Shown: piece by piece, positions 8,874 through 18,169 of the stretch | Numbering within the stretch: position 1 is the first letter of the stretch | Layout of the letters: every line of letters starts with the position of its first letter | Source: Mesorhizobium sp. J8 | Lineage (GTDB): Bacteria > Pseudomonadota > Alphaproteobacteria > Rhizobiales > Rhizobiaceae | DNA: 64,000 nt | Reading direction: 5' to 3' | Assembly: GCF_016591715.1 (NCBI RefSeq) | Contig: NZ_AP024109.1 | Coordinates: 558,001-622,000, forward strand | Notes under the pieces: generated by a model | What the model saw: only the letters and a program-made list of their open reading frames with translations | What the model was told of the DNA's origin: nothing | The model's database searches: none | Program-made: the position numbers and the translations under genes

Positions 8874-9605
8874 ATGGCTGACATCACAGGCAAGGTCGTG
8901 GTCGTTACGGCGGCCGCGCAAGGCATAGGGCGGGCAAGCGCGCTGGCTTTCGCGAAAGCGGGCGCCATCGTCCACGCCACCGACATCAACGAGACGGCCT
9001 TGGCCGAACTTGCCGACACGCCCGGCATTGCGACGCAAAAGCTCGATGTGCTGAACGACGAAGCAGTGAAGGCCGCCTTCGCCGAAATCGGCCGCGTCGA
9101 CGTGCTGTTCAACTGCGCCGGCTTCGTTCATGCCGGCTCGATCCTCGAGATGAAGGATGAGGATCTCGACTTCGCCTTCGACCTCAATGTGCGCGCCATG
9201 ATCCGCACCATCCGCACCGTGCTGCCCGGCATGCTGGAGCGCGGCGACGGCTCGATCATCAACATGGCGTCGGTAGCCGGCGCCCCGAAGGGCGTGCCGA
9301 ACCGCTTCGCCTATGGCGTGACCAAGGCGGCCGTGGTTGGCCTGACCAAATCGATCGCCGCCGACTATGTCGCCAAGGGCATACGCTGCAACGCCATCTG
9401 CCCGGGTACGGTCGAAAGCCCTTCGCTTCAGGGCCGCATGCAGGCGCAAGGCGACTATGAGGCCGCGCGCGCGGCCTTCATCGCCCGCCAGCCGATGGGC
9501 AGGATCGGCACGCCGGAAGAGATCGCCGACCTCGCCGTCTATCTCGCCGGGGCGACCTATACGACGGGACAGGCCTATAATATCGACGGCGGCTGGTCGA
9601 TCTGA
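8874..9605 (+). CDS. Short-chain dehydrogenase, candidate 2-keto-3-deoxy-L-fuconate dehydrogenase
   Basis: A 243-residue classical SDR with nucleotide motif TAAAQGIG at residues 12-19, NCAG near 81, catalytic Ser in INMASVAG, YGVTK as the Tyr-x3-Lys pair, and a C-terminal NIDGGWSI. In the non-phosphorylative L-fucose pathway an SDR oxidises 2-keto-3-deoxy-L-fuconate to the 2,4-diketo acid, and this short SDR type without extensions fits well. It lies 17 nt after the MaoC gene and 68 nt before the L-fuconate dehydratase. Assignment rests on the neighbouring dehydratase. Confidence 0.85.
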   Translation: MADITGKVVVVTAAAQGIGRASALAFAKAGAIVHATDINETALAELADTPGIATQKLDVLNDEAVKAAFAEIGRVDVLFNCAGFVHAGSILEMKDEDLDFAFDLNVRAMIRTIRTVLPGMLERGDGSIINMASVAGAPKGVPNRFAYGVTKAAVVGLTKSIAADYVAKGIRCNAICPGTVESPSLQGRMQAQGDYEAARAAFIARQPMGRIGTPEEIADLAVYLAGATYTTGQAYNIDGGWSI

Positions 9606-9673
9606 GGCCCTTTCAACCGCCAGGTTGAGCGCGCGGCAATCCAGTTTACGAGGCGGGCCACTACGAGGCAGCA

Positions 9674-10951
9674 ATGACGAAAATCACGGACCTCAGAACC
9701 TTCGACCTCCGTTTCCCGACATCGCAAAGCCTCGACGGCTCGGATGCCATGAATCCGGACCCGGACTATTCAGCAGCCTATGTCATCCTCGACACCGATC
9801 GCCCGTCGCTGAAGGGCCACGGCCTCACCTTCACCATCGGCCGCGGCAACGAGATCTGCTGCGCGGCGATCGAGGCGCTGCGCCATCTCGTCGTCGGGCT
9901 CGACCTCGACTGGGTGAAAGAGGATCCCGGCCGCTTCTGGCACCATGTGACCGGTGACAGCCAACTGCGCTGGATCGGGCCGGACAAGGGTGCGATGCAT
10001 CTCGCGGTCGGCGCCGTGGTCAACGCGGTCTGGGACCTCTGGGCCAAGGAAGCCGGCAAACCGGTCTGGCGCCTGGTCGCCGAGATGAGTCCCGAAGAGA
10101 TCCTGCGCATCGTCGACTTCCGCTATCTCACCGATGCGATCACGCCGGCCGAAGCGCTGGAGATTTTGAAAAAGGCCGAAGCCGGCAAGGCCGAGCGCTT
10201 CGCCACCCTCGAGCGCGAAGGCTATGCCTGCTACACCACCTCCGCCGGCTGGCTCGGCTATCCCGACGACAAACTCAGGCGCCTCTGCCAGGAAGCGGTT
10301 GACGATGGCTTCAACCACATCAAGCTGAAGGTCGGCCGCGATCGCGCCGACGACATCCGTCGCTTGCGGATCGCCCGCGAGGTCATCGGGCCGGACCGTT
10401 ACCTGATGATCGACGCCAACCAGGTCTGGGAGGTCGACCAGGCGATCGACTGGCTGAAGGACCTCGCCTTCGCGAAACCCTTCTTCATCGAGGAGCCGAC
10501 CAGCCCGGACGATGTCGCCGGCCACGCCAAGATCCGTAAGGCCGTGGCGCCGATCAAGGTTGCCACCGGCGAGATGTGCCAGAACCGCATCATGTTCAAG
10601 CAGTTCATCGCCGGCGGCGCCATCGACGTGGTGCAGATCGATTCCTGCCGCATGGGCGGGCTGAACGAGGTGCTGGCGGTGCTCCTGATCGCCGCCAAGT
10701 TCGGCTTGCCGGTCTGGCCACATGCCGGCGGCGTCGGCTTATGCGAATATGTCCAGCATCTGTCGATGATCGACTATGTCGCGGTGTCAGGCAGCAAGGA
10801 CGGGCGCGTCATCGAATATGTCGATCATTTGCACGAGCATTTTCTCGATCCCTGCGTCATCCGCGACGCCGCCTATATGCCGCCCCAGGCGCCCGGTTTC
10901 TCGATCGAGATGAAGGCGAAGTCGATCGAGGACTACCTGCATCGCGCCTGA
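9674..10951 (+). CDS. L-fuconate dehydratase (enolase superfamily)
   Basis: A 425-residue enolase-superfamily enzyme with an N-terminal segment FPTSQSLDGSDAMNPDPDYS that is characteristic of characterised L-fuconate dehydratases. It also has TIGRGNEICCAA and ITGDSQLRW-like features of that group (TGDSQLRW is present). Catalytic K-x-K is in IKLKVGRD, metal ligands are in MIDANQ, EEPTS and TGEM, the Asp-His dyad is in QIDSCR and WPHAGG, and the C-terminal YVDHLHEHFLDP is family-typical. It converts L-fuconate to 2-keto-3-deoxy-L-fuconate. The gene follows the SDR by 68 nt and closes the operon. Confidence 0.92.
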   Translation: MTKITDLRTFDLRFPTSQSLDGSDAMNPDPDYSAAYVILDTDRPSLKGHGLTFTIGRGNEICCAAIEALRHLVVGLDLDWVKEDPGRFWHHVTGDSQLRWIGPDKGAMHLAVGAVVNAVWDLWAKEAGKPVWRLVAEMSPEEILRIVDFRYLTDAITPAEALEILKKAEAGKAERFATLEREGYACYTTSAGWLGYPDDKLRRLCQEAVDDGFNHIKLKVGRDRADDIRRLRIAREVIGPDRYLMIDANQVWEVDQAIDWLKDLAFAKPFFIEEPTSPDDVAGHAKIRKAVAPIKVATGEMCQNRIMFKQFIAGGAIDVVQIDSCRMGGLNEVLAVLLIAAKFGLPVWPHAGGVGLCEYVQHLSMIDYVAVSGSKDGRVIEYVDHLHEHFLDPCVIRDAAYMPPQAPGFSIEMKAKSIEDYLHRA

Positions 10952-11021
10952 GACATGAGGCGGCAAACCGGGGCGCGGCCCCTCGGTGCCCGACCGCCGG
11001 CGAATCGGCTATGCCTGTCGC

Positions 11022-11681
11022 ATGCAGGAGACTTCCCTCTACGAGCCGGTGAAGCGGTTTCTCGAGAGCATGGATTTCGCCGTCAAGGGCGAGATCGGCG
11101 GCTGCGACGTGGTCGGCGTGCGCCCCGGCGAGCCGCCGGTTGTCGTCATCTGCGAGCTGAAGCTGCAGTTCAACCTCGAGCTCGTTCTGCAAGCGGTCGA
11201 TCGCGCGGCCGCCTGCGACGAAGTGTGGCTCGCCGCCTATATGTCGGCGCGCGGCAAGGGCCGCGAGCATGATCGGCGGTTTCGCGCGCTTTGCCGCCGT
11301 CTCGGCTTCGGCCTGTTGGGCGTCGGCAGGAAGGGCGAGGTGGAGCTGCTGCTCAGTCCCGCCGCCTTGCCGCCGCGCCGGGATCCCAGGCGGCGCTCGC
11401 GCCTGGTCGAGGAGCATCACCGCCGCAAGGGCGATCCGTCCGTCGGCGGCAGCACGCGCAGGAAGCCGATCATGACCGCCTACCGGCAGGAGGCGCTGGC
11501 CTGCGCCGCCGCCATGGCCGACGGTCCGAAGCGGCCACGCGACCTCAAGGCGCTTTCGCCGCGCGCCGCGAGCATCCTGCAGCATAATTACTATGGCTGG
11601 TTCGCCCGCGCCGAGCGCGGCATCTACGCACTGACCGAAGCCGGTCTCGCCGCGATCGCACCCGCGCCGGCGATCCTATAA
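11022..11681 (+). CDS. DUF2161-type protein with PD-(D/E)xK nuclease-like motif
   Basis: A 219-residue protein. The N-terminal half carries GEIGGCDVVGV followed by VICELKLQF, a D...ExK pattern like that of PD-(D/E)xK phosphodiesterases and characteristic of the DUF2161 family. The C-terminal part (about 145-219) contains a basic stretch and a small winged-helix-like region ending in YALTEAGLAAI. The ATG at 11022 is preferred. An in-frame start at 10986 would add 12 unconserved-looking residues. It stands alone between the fucose operon and the convergent dgoD gene, 47 nt away. The function is not known. Confidence 0.7.
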   Translation: MQETSLYEPVKRFLESMDFAVKGEIGGCDVVGVRPGEPPVVVICELKLQFNLELVLQAVDRAAACDEVWLAAYMSARGKGREHDRRFRALCRRLGFGLLGVGRKGEVELLLSPAALPPRRDPRRRSRLVEEHHRRKGDPSVGGSTRRKPIMTAYRQEALACAAAMADGPKRPRDLKALSPRAASILQHNYYGWFARAERGIYALTEAGLAAIAPAPAIL

Positions 11682-11728
11682 GCTATTGGGTGACGAAAAA
11701 GTCGCCGGCTCACCACTTGGCGCCCGGC

Positions 11729-12877
11729 TTACCATTCGGCGAACGAACCGTCCTTGTGGCGCCAGACCGGGTTGCGCCAGCGATGTCCCTCCCTGGCGCG
11801 CTCCTTCACATACTCCTCGTCGATCTCGACGCCCAGGCCCGGTCCGTCGGGAATGGCGACATAGCCATCCTCATAGCGGAACACATCCTTGTTGGCGGCA
11901 TAGTCGAGCAGGTCGTTGCCGGCATTGTAGTGGATGCCCAGGCTCTGTTCCTGGATGAAGCAATTGTAGCTCACGGCGTCGAGCTGCAGGCAGGCGGCCA
12001 GCGCGATGGGCCCGAGCGGACAGTGCGGCGCCACAGCCACGTCATAGGCTTCCGCCATGGCTGCGATCTTGCGGCATTCGGTGATGCCGCCGGCATGCGA
12101 CAGATCGGGCTGGATGATGTCGACGACAGCTTCCTCGAATACCGGCTTGAAGTCCCAGCGGCTGTAAAGCCGTTCGCCGAGCGCGATCGGCGTCGAGCCG
12201 AGCGCGGCGATCTCCTTCAGCGCCTCGCGGTTTTCGCTGAGCACCGGCTCCTCGATGAACATCAGCCGGTAGGGCTCCAGTTCCTTGACCAGGATGCGCG
12301 CCATCGGCCGGTGCACCCGGCCATGGAAATCGACCGCGATGCCGATATTCGGCCCGACCGCCTCGCGCACCATGGCGACCCGTTCAACCGCGGCATCGAT
12401 CCTGTCGTGACTGTCGACGATCTGCAACTCCTCGGTGCCGTTCATCTTGAGCGCCTGGAAGCCGCGCGCCACCACATCCCTGGCGCCGGCCGCAACTTCC
12501 GCCGGACGGTCGCCGCCGATCCAGGAATAGACCTTGATCGTCTCGCGCAGCTTCCCGCCAAGCAATTCATGCACCGGCACGCCAAGCGCCTTGCCCTTGA
12601 TGTCCCACAGCGCCTGGTCGATGCCGGCGATGGCGCTCATCAGAATCGGCCCGCCGCGATAGAAGCCGCCGCGATGCATCACCGTCCAATGATCCTCGAT
12701 CAGACGCGGATCCTTGCCGATCAGATAGTCGGCCAGTTCCTTGACCGCCGCTTCGACCGTCAGCGCCTTGCCTTCGACCACCGGCTCGCCCCAGCCGCTG
12801 ACGCCGGCGTCGGTCTCGATCTTGAGGAACAGCCAGCGCGGCGGAACGACATAGGTGGTTAGAGCGGTGATCTTCAT
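11729..12877 (-). CDS. dgoD: D-galactonate dehydratase
   Basis: A 382-residue enolase-superfamily enzyme, the same length as Escherichia coli DgoD and with long stretches matching it from memory: [56 protein letters not shown] and the C terminus [16 protein letters not shown]. It dehydrates D-galactonate to 2-keto-3-deoxy-D-galactonate in the De Ley-Doudoroff pathway. It lies 14 nt downstream of a GntR-type regulator on the same strand and is divergent from an araFGH importer. The other dgo genes are not in this window. Confidence 0.95.
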   Translation of the reverse strand: MKITALTTYVVPPRWLFLKIETDAGVSGWGEPVVEGKALTVEAAVKELADYLIGKDPRLIEDHWTVMHRGGFYRGGPILMSAIAGIDQALWDIKGKALGVPVHELLGGKLRETIKVYSWIGGDRPAEVAAGARDVVARGFQALKMNGTEELQIVDSHDRIDAAVERVAMVREAVGPNIGIAVDFHGRVHRPMARILVKELEPYRLMFIEEPVLSENREALKEIAALGSTPIALGERLYSRWDFKPVFEEAVVDIIQPDLSHAGGITECRKIAAMAEAYDVAVAPHCPLGPIALAACLQLDAVSYNCFIQEQSLGIHYNAGNDLLDYAANKDVFRYEDGYVAIPDGPGLGVEIDEEYVKERAREGHRWRNPVWRHKDGSFAEW

Positions 12878-12891
12878 GCGGCCGGCCGGTC

Positions 12892-13650
12892 TCAGTTGTT
12901 TTTCAGTTTCTTGGCGCTGACGAGGTCGCGTGCGGCGAGATCGAGTATCTTGTCGGCCGCGTTGCGCGCGGCGACGGCGTCGCGCATGCGCAGAGCTTCG
13001 ACCACTTCGCCATGCGCCGCCGCCGCTTCCTTGCGCCTGACCGGCGAGATCGTCGCGGTGGCTTCGAGCGAAAACAGCAGTGCCGTATCGATCAGCTTGC
13101 CGATCTGGCGGAAGATCGGGTTGTGGCTCGCGCCATAGACGATCTGGTGGAAGACGATGTCGGAGCGCGAGAATTGCGTCAGATCCTCGCCGGCGCCGGC
13201 CATGCCTTGCCAGGCCGCTTCGAGGTCGGCGATCTCCTGCAGCGTCGCGCGTGTCGCCGCAAGTTCCGCGACCAGCGGCTCGATGGCGCGGCGGGTTTCG
13301 AGGATCGCGTCGAACAGCTTGTCGTCCAGGGCATGCGGCGCATGCCAGGCCAGCACCTGCGGATCGATGATGTTCCAGTTGTCCTGGTCGCACACGACCG
13401 TGCCGACACGTGGCCGGGACAGCACCAGCCCCTTTGCCGCCAGCACTTTCAGCGCCTCGCGGATGACGGTGCGGCTGACGCCGTATTCGATACCGAGATC
13501 GTTCTCGGTCGGCAGCGACGATCCGGCCGGATAGCGGCCAGAGAAGATGTCGGAGGCGATCGCCTTGGTCACGTCGGGCATGACGCGCGGACGACGCGCC
13601 GTCTCGCGCGTTTCCTGATCTTCGTCAGCCTTCTTCGGTGTTTCGTTCAC
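12892..13650 (-). CDS. GntR-family regulator, FadR subfamily (DgoR-like)
   Basis: A 252-residue protein. The N-terminal winged helix (about residues 25-90) contains [29 protein letters not shown]. The C-terminal all-helical FCD domain has the metal/ligand-type His pattern ([14 protein letters not shown], later [11 protein letters not shown]). The start is GTG at 13650 with GGAGGGG 7-8 nt upstream. An upstream in-frame opening to 13695 is less likely. FadR-type regulators of sugar acids, such as DgoR, respond to galactonate or ketodeoxygalactonate. Position between dgoD and araF suggests control of both transcripts. Confidence 0.88.
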   Translation of the reverse strand: MNETPKKADEDQETRETARRPRVMPDVTKAIASDIFSGRYPAGSSLPTENDLGIEYGVSRTVIREALKVLAAKGLVLSRPRVGTVVCDQDNWNIIDPQVLAWHAPHALDDKLFDAILETRRAIEPLVAELAATRATLQEIADLEAAWQGMAGAGEDLTQFSRSDIVFHQIVYGASHNPIFRQIGKLIDTALLFSLEATATISPVRRKEAAAAHGEVVEALRMRDAVAARNAADKILDLAARDLVSAKKLKNN

Positions 13651-13761
13651 CTTAGCCCCTCCTCCAAGGCAGCGAACCCTTCGGTTTGCGCGCAATTGGT
13701 CCGGCCTTAGCGGATGCGAGTGATTTGCGCCAGCGACTACTTATCGGACTACCTATCTTAT

Positions 13762-13794
13762 TTATCATACCAAATCAATTGACGGGTATGATAA
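13762..13794. promoter_or_regulatory. Candidate GntR operator in the gntR/araF divergent region
   Basis: A perfect 10-bp inverted repeat TTATCATACC (13762-13771) / GGTATGATAA (13785-13794), with a 13-nt spacer, lies in the 202-nt gap between the divergent gntR and araF genes. The surrounding sequence is AT-rich compared with the coding regions and probably holds both promoters. Binding by the adjacent GntR protein is inference. Confidence 0.55.
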
Positions 13795-13852
13795 AATTGA
13801 CTACACACGACCAATCCGGGCTGAGCGCCCGGCCGTTTGCTGGGAGGTAATC

Positions 13853-14845
13853 ATGCGACTTTTGAAAACCGCGCTCGTCGCGGGTGCTCTCGCCGTCTTG
13901 TCGGTCACCACGATCGCGTCGGCCTACGCTCAGGACACCAAGATCGGCTTCATCGTCAAACAGCCCGAGGAGCCCTGGTTCCAGGACGAATGGAAGTTCG
14001 CCGACCAGGCCGCCAAGGAAAAGGGTTTCACGCTCGTCAAGATCGGCGCCGAGGACGGCGAGAAGCTGATGTCGGCGATCGACAATCTGGGCGCTCAGGG
14101 AGCGCAGGGTTTCGTCGTCTGCACGCCGGATGTGAAGCTCGGCCCGGGCATCGTCGCCAAGGCCGCCGCCAACAATCTCAAGCTGATGACGGTGGACGAC
14201 CGCCTCGTCGGCGCCGACGGCAAGCCGCTGGAAGACGTGCCGCATATGGGTATCTCCGCCACCAAGATCGGCGAGGCGGTGGGTCAGGCCATCGTCGACG
14301 AGATGAAGGCGCGCGGCTGGAAGATGGACGAGGTCGGCGCGATCCGCGTTTCCTACGACCAGCTGCCGACCGCCGTCGACCGCGTCGAGGGCGCGATCTC
14401 GGTGCTGAAGGCCGCCGGCTTCAAGGCCGAGAACATCTTCGACGCGCCGCAGGCCAAGACCGACACCGAAGCCGCGCTCAATGCCGCGACCGTAGTGCTC
14501 AATGCCCATGCCGGCATCAAGAAGTGGATCGCCTTCGGCCTCAATGACGAGGCGGTGCTGGGCGCCGTGCGCGCTTCCGAAAGCGTCGGCATCCCGGCCG
14601 ACGGCATGATCGGCGTCGGCATCGGCGGCGCGGAATCGGCGATCAACGAGTTCAAGAAGCCCGCCGCCACCGGCTTCGTCGGCACGGTGATCATTTCGCC
14701 CAAGCGTCATGGCTACGAGACAGCGCTCGACATGTATGATTGGATCGCCAACAACAAGGAGCCGGCCAAGCTGACGCTGACCGCCGGCGCGCTGGCCAAG
14801 CGCGACGACTACCAGAAGGTGCGCAAGGACCTCGGCATCGAATAG
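13853..14845 (+). CDS. araF: L-arabinose/galactose-type ABC transporter, periplasmic binding protein
   Basis: A 330-residue protein with a Sec signal peptide (residues 1-26, cleavage near AYA|QD). It has a periplasmic type-I binding fold closely resembling AraF: KIGFIVKQPEEPWFQDEWKF, VCTPDVKLGPGIV, TVDDRLV and FGLNDEAVLGAVRASE. AraF binds L-arabinose and also D-galactose. The ATG at 13853 follows GGGAGGTAATC. It heads an araFGH-SDR operon divergent from gntR-dgoD, so galactose is a likely physiological ligand besides arabinose. Confidence 0.9.
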   Translation: MRLLKTALVAGALAVLSVTTIASAYAQDTKIGFIVKQPEEPWFQDEWKFADQAAKEKGFTLVKIGAEDGEKLMSAIDNLGAQGAQGFVVCTPDVKLGPGIVAKAAANNLKLMTVDDRLVGADGKPLEDVPHMGISATKIGEAVGQAIVDEMKARGWKMDEVGAIRVSYDQLPTAVDRVEGAISVLKAAGFKAENIFDAPQAKTDTEAALNAATVVLNAHAGIKKWIAFGLNDEAVLGAVRASESVGIPADGMIGVGIGGAESAINEFKKPAATGFVGTVIISPKRHGYETALDMYDWIANNKEPAKLTLTAGALAKRDDYQKVRKDLGIE

Positions 14846-14856
14846 TCCTCCCTGTA

Positions 14857-14891
14857 CGAACAGGCGGCGGCTCGATGCCGCCGCCTGTTCG
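14857..14891 (+). terminator. Strong stem-loop between araF and araG
   Basis: CGAACAGGCGGCGG (14857-14870) pairs perfectly with CCGCCGCCTGTTCG (14878-14891). One more C-G pair closes a 5-nt loop, so the stem is 15 bp. There is no T run. Its position right after the binding-protein stop codon suggests mRNA stabilisation or partial attenuation before the ATPase gene. Confidence 0.65.
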
Positions 14892-14915
14892 GCATGCAAA
14901 GAAGGATCGAGGCCC

Positions 14916-16427
14916 GTGTCCTTTCTCGAATTCTCCAGCATCACCAAGACCTATCCGGGCGTCAAAGCCTTGTCGGATGTGTCGTTCAGCGTCGAGAAGG
15001 GCGCCGTGCACGGATTGATGGGCGAGAATGGCGCCGGCAAATCGACGCTCATCAAGATCCTGTCCGGTGACCAGCATGCCGATGCCGGCGAAATAAGCAT
15101 CGACGGCAAGGTCCAGGCCTATGCCTCGACGAGGGACGCCTTCGACAATGGCGTCATCGTCATCCATCAGGAATTGCAGCTGGTGCCCGAGCTGGCCGTT
15201 GCCGAGAATCTCAGCCTCGGCCGCTTTCCGGCAAGCGGGGGCATCATCGCCCGCCGCCGTATGCTGGACGATGTCGGCGCCAAGCTGAAATCGGCCGGCA
15301 TCGACATAGACATGCGCCGCAAGGTCAAGACGCTTTCGATCGGCGAACGCCAGATGGTCGAGATCGCCAAGGCGGTGATGCTCGACGCCCGCGTCATCGC
15401 GCTCGACGAGCCGACCTCGTCGCTGTCGTCCCGCGAAAGCGAGATCCTGTTCAAGCTGATCTACCGGCTGCGCGGCGAAGGCAAGGTCATCATCTATGTC
15501 TCGCACCGCCTCGACGAGGTGTTCCGGCTCTGCGATAGCCTGACGGTGCTGCGTGACGGCAAGCTCGCCGCGCATCACGCATCGCTCAAAGATGTGACGC
15601 GCGACCAGGTCGTCGCCGAGATGGTCGGCCGCGAGATTTCCGATATCTGGGGTTTTCGTCCGCGCAAGGCGGGAGAGGTTCGCCTTAAGGTCGACGACCT
15701 GAGCGGCGCCAGGTTGCGCACGCCCGCAAGCTTCGAAGCCCGCGCCGGAGAGATCGTCGGTTTCTTCGGCCTCATCGGCGCCGGACGCTCGGAGCTGATG
15801 CGGCTGGTCTTTGGCGCGGATCCGCGTTCGGGCGGCACGATCACGGTTGACGGCAACACGATTGCCCCTGCCAGCCCGCATGATGCGATCCGGGCCGGCG
15901 TCGTGCTCTGCTCTGAGGACCGGAAGCATGACGGCATCATCCAGGGCCGCTCGATCGAGGAGAACATCAACATCTCGTCCCGCCGCCACCACACGCGCTT
16001 CGGCGTTTTGAACCGCGCCAGCGAGATCGCGACGGCCGAAACCTTCATCAAGAAGCTCAAGGTGCGCACGCCGTCGCGCAAGCAGGACATTGTCAACCTG
16101 TCGGGCGGTAACCAGCAGAAGGTCATCCTCGGCCGCTGGCTGTCCGAGCAGGGCATCCGCGTGCTCATCGTCGACGAACCGACGCGCGGCATCGATGTCG
16201 GCGCCAAGTCGGAAATCTACGAGCTGCTCTACCAGCTTGCCGAGGACGGCATGGCAATCGTTGTCGTCTCCTCGGAGCTGCCGGAAGTGATGGGCATCTG
16301 CGACCGCATCCTGGTGATGTGCGGCGGGCGCATCAGCGCCGAGCTCGCGCGCGGCCAGTTCGCTGAAAGGGCGATCCTGGCCGCGGCACTCCCCGACAAG
16401 AAAACCCCCGACGCGATCGCATCCTGA
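14916..16427 (+). CDS. araG: Sugar ABC transporter ATPase with two ABC domains
   Basis: A 503-residue CUT2 ATPase with two nucleotide-binding domains. The first has Walker A GENGAGKST near residue 36 and a DEPTSSLSSRE Walker B region. The second has a degenerate P-loop (GLIGAGRSEL) typical of AraG/RbsA, signature LSGGNQQKVILGRWL and Walker B LIVDEPTRGIDVGAK. The start is GTG at 14916 with AAGGA upstream. It powers the AraH channel for import of arabinose or galactose. Confidence 0.92.
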   Translation: MSFLEFSSITKTYPGVKALSDVSFSVEKGAVHGLMGENGAGKSTLIKILSGDQHADAGEISIDGKVQAYASTRDAFDNGVIVIHQELQLVPELAVAENLSLGRFPASGGIIARRRMLDDVGAKLKSAGIDIDMRRKVKTLSIGERQMVEIAKAVMLDARVIALDEPTSSLSSRESEILFKLIYRLRGEGKVIIYVSHRLDEVFRLCDSLTVLRDGKLAAHHASLKDVTRDQVVAEMVGREISDIWGFRPRKAGEVRLKVDDLSGARLRTPASFEARAGEIVGFFGLIGAGRSELMRLVFGADPRSGGTITVDGNTIAPASPHDAIRAGVVLCSEDRKHDGIIQGRSIEENINISSRRHHTRFGVLNRASEIATAETFIKKLKVRTPSRKQDIVNLSGGNQQKVILGRWLSEQGIRVLIVDEPTRGIDVGAKSEIYELLYQLAEDGMAIVVVSSELPEVMGICDRILVMCGGRISAELARGQFAERAILAAALPDKKTPDAIAS

Positions 16428-16436
16428 GGATTTGTA

Positions 16437-17387
16437 ATGACCGATCGGTTGAAGAAGATCCTGCTCGGCGAACAAGGCCTCGTCGTCATCTTCATCGTCG
16501 CCTTCGCGCTGGTGTCGCTGCTCGTGCCGAACTTCCTCACCGACCGCAATATGCTTGGCCTGCTGCAATCCGTGGTCACCGTCGGCATCGTCGCCTGCAC
16601 CATGATGTTCTGTCTTGCGGCGCGCGATTTCGACCTGTCCGTCGGCTCCATCGTCGCCTTTGCCGGCATGGTCGCTGTGATGGCATCCAATTACACCGGC
16701 TCGATCCTGCTCGGCCTCATCGCGGCGATCGCCTGCGGCGCCGTCGTCGGCTGGGTCAACGGCGTGGTCATCGCCAAGTTTCGCATCAACGCCCTGATCA
16801 CCACTTTGGCCACCATGCAGATCGTGCGCGGTTTCGCGCTGATCTCGTCGGACGGCCGCGCCGTCGGCATCAACAGCCCGGATTTCTACCAGCTTGCCTT
16901 GTCGAAGCTGCTCGGCATCCCGACGCCGATATGGGTTCTGGCGGTGCTCTTCGCCATCTTCGGCTTCGTGCTGAACAGCACCGTCTTCGGCAAGAACACG
17001 CTGGCCATCGGCGGCAATCCGGAAGCCTCCCGGTTGGCCGGCGTCAATGTCGACAGGACGCGCATCTGGATATTCACGCTGCAGGGCGTGGTCTGCGGCA
17101 TCGCCGGCATCCTGCTTGCCTCGCGCATCACCTCCGGCCAGCCCAACGCAGCGGTGGGCTTGGAGCTTTCGGTGATCTCAGCCTGCGTGCTCGGCGGCGT
17201 CTCCCTGGCCGGCGGCAGGGCGACTATGTCGGGTGTCATCGTCGGCGTGCTGATCATGGGCATCGCCGAGAACGCGATGAACCTGCTCAACATCCCCGCC
17301 TTCTACCAATACATCGTGCGCGGCGTGATCCTGCTCCTAGCGGTGCTGCTCGACAATCTGCGCTCTTCTGCTTTGGGGCGGCGCTGA
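16437..17387 (+). CDS. araH: Sugar ABC transporter permease
   Basis: A 316-residue membrane protein with eight to ten hydrophobic segments and CUT2 permease motifs (AARDFDLSVGSIVAFAGMVA, GWVNGVVIAKFRINALITTL, SVISACVLGGVSLAGGRATM). The ATG at 16437 has GAGGA 6-7 nt upstream and lies 9 nt after araG. The TGA stop overlaps the ATG of the downstream SDR (TGATG), showing translational coupling. It forms the homodimeric channel of the arabinose/galactose importer. Confidence 0.92.
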   Translation: MTDRLKKILLGEQGLVVIFIVAFALVSLLVPNFLTDRNMLGLLQSVVTVGIVACTMMFCLAARDFDLSVGSIVAFAGMVAVMASNYTGSILLGLIAAIACGAVVGWVNGVVIAKFRINALITTLATMQIVRGFALISSDGRAVGINSPDFYQLALSKLLGIPTPIWVLAVLFAIFGFVLNSTVFGKNTLAIGGNPEASRLAGVNVDRTRIWIFTLQGVVCGIAGILLASRITSGQPNAAVGLELSVISACVLGGVSLAGGRATMSGVIVGVLIMGIAENAMNLLNIPAFYQYIVRGVILLLAVLLDNLRSSALGRR

Positions 17388-18148
17388 TGGCACGTCTGAA
17401 GGGAAAGCGCATCTTCCTCACGGGCGCGGCGCAAGGCATCGGCTACGCCATAGCCGAGGCCTGCCTGCGGGAAAAGGCCGAGCTCTTCCTGGTCGACCGC
17501 GACGCGGACCTTCTCGTCGAAAGCGCTGCACGTTTGGGCGACGTTGCGCACGCGGCCGCCGATATCGCCGACGCCAAGGCAATCGACGCCGCGATGCAGG
17601 CGGCAACGAAGGCCATCGGTCCGGTCAACACCGTCATCAACAATGCCGGCGTCAACGTCTTCTCGACGCCGCTCGACGCCACCGAGGATGACTGGACGCG
17701 CAATCTCGACGTCAACGTGAAGGGCGCCTGGCACTGCGCCAGGGCGGCGTTGCCGGGGATGATCGGGCAGGGCGGCGGCGTGATCCTCAACATCGCCTCC
17801 ACGCACGCCTTCACCATCATCCCGCACACCTTTCCCTATCCCGTCGCCAAGCATGCTCTGCTCGGCCTGACCAAATCGCTGGCGATCGAATATGCCGGCA
17901 ACAACATCCGCGTGAACGCGCTGGCGCCCGGTTATGTCGCCACCCAGAAGGTCATCGACTACTGGAACAGCTTTGACGATCCGGAGGCGGCACGGGCCAA
18001 GACGCTGGCGCTGCACCCGGGCGGGCGCATCGCCACGCCTGAGGAGATCGCCATGGCGGCGGTCTTCCTCGTCTCCGACGAATGCCCCTTCATCAACGCC
18101 GCCTGCCTCGTCGCGGATGGCGGCCTGAGCGTGCTTCACCACCCCTGA
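17387..18148 (+). CDS. Short-chain dehydrogenase, candidate galactose/arabinose 1-dehydrogenase
   Basis: A 253-residue classical SDR with TGAAQGIG nucleotide loop (residues 12-19), NNAG near 87, catalytic Ser in NIASTHAF, Tyr-x3-Lys in YPVAKHAL and the C-terminal VADGGLSV. It is coupled to araH by a 1-nt stop/start overlap, so imported sugar is the probable substrate. Oxidation of D-galactose to galactonolactone would feed the divergent galactonate dehydratase. This role is inferred, and L-arabinose or D-fucose oxidation is also possible. Confidence 0.85.
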   Translation: MARLKGKRIFLTGAAQGIGYAIAEACLREKAELFLVDRDADLLVESAARLGDVAHAAADIADAKAIDAAMQAATKAIGPVNTVINNAGVNVFSTPLDATEDDWTRNLDVNVKGAWHCARAALPGMIGQGGGVILNIASTHAFTIIPHTFPYPVAKHALLGLTKSLAIEYAGNNIRVNALAPGYVATQKVIDYWNSFDDPEAARAKTLALHPGGRIATPEEIAMAAVFLVSDECPFINAACLVADGGLSVLHHP

Positions 18149-18169
18149 CACAAGCCATGAACCATTGAT

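Noticed and set aside
14691..16568. 625-codon open frame on the minus strand
   Set aside because: It lies opposite araG and parts of araF and araH. GC-rich codon bias creates such antisense frames, and its composition is rich in His, Asp and Arg with no domain.
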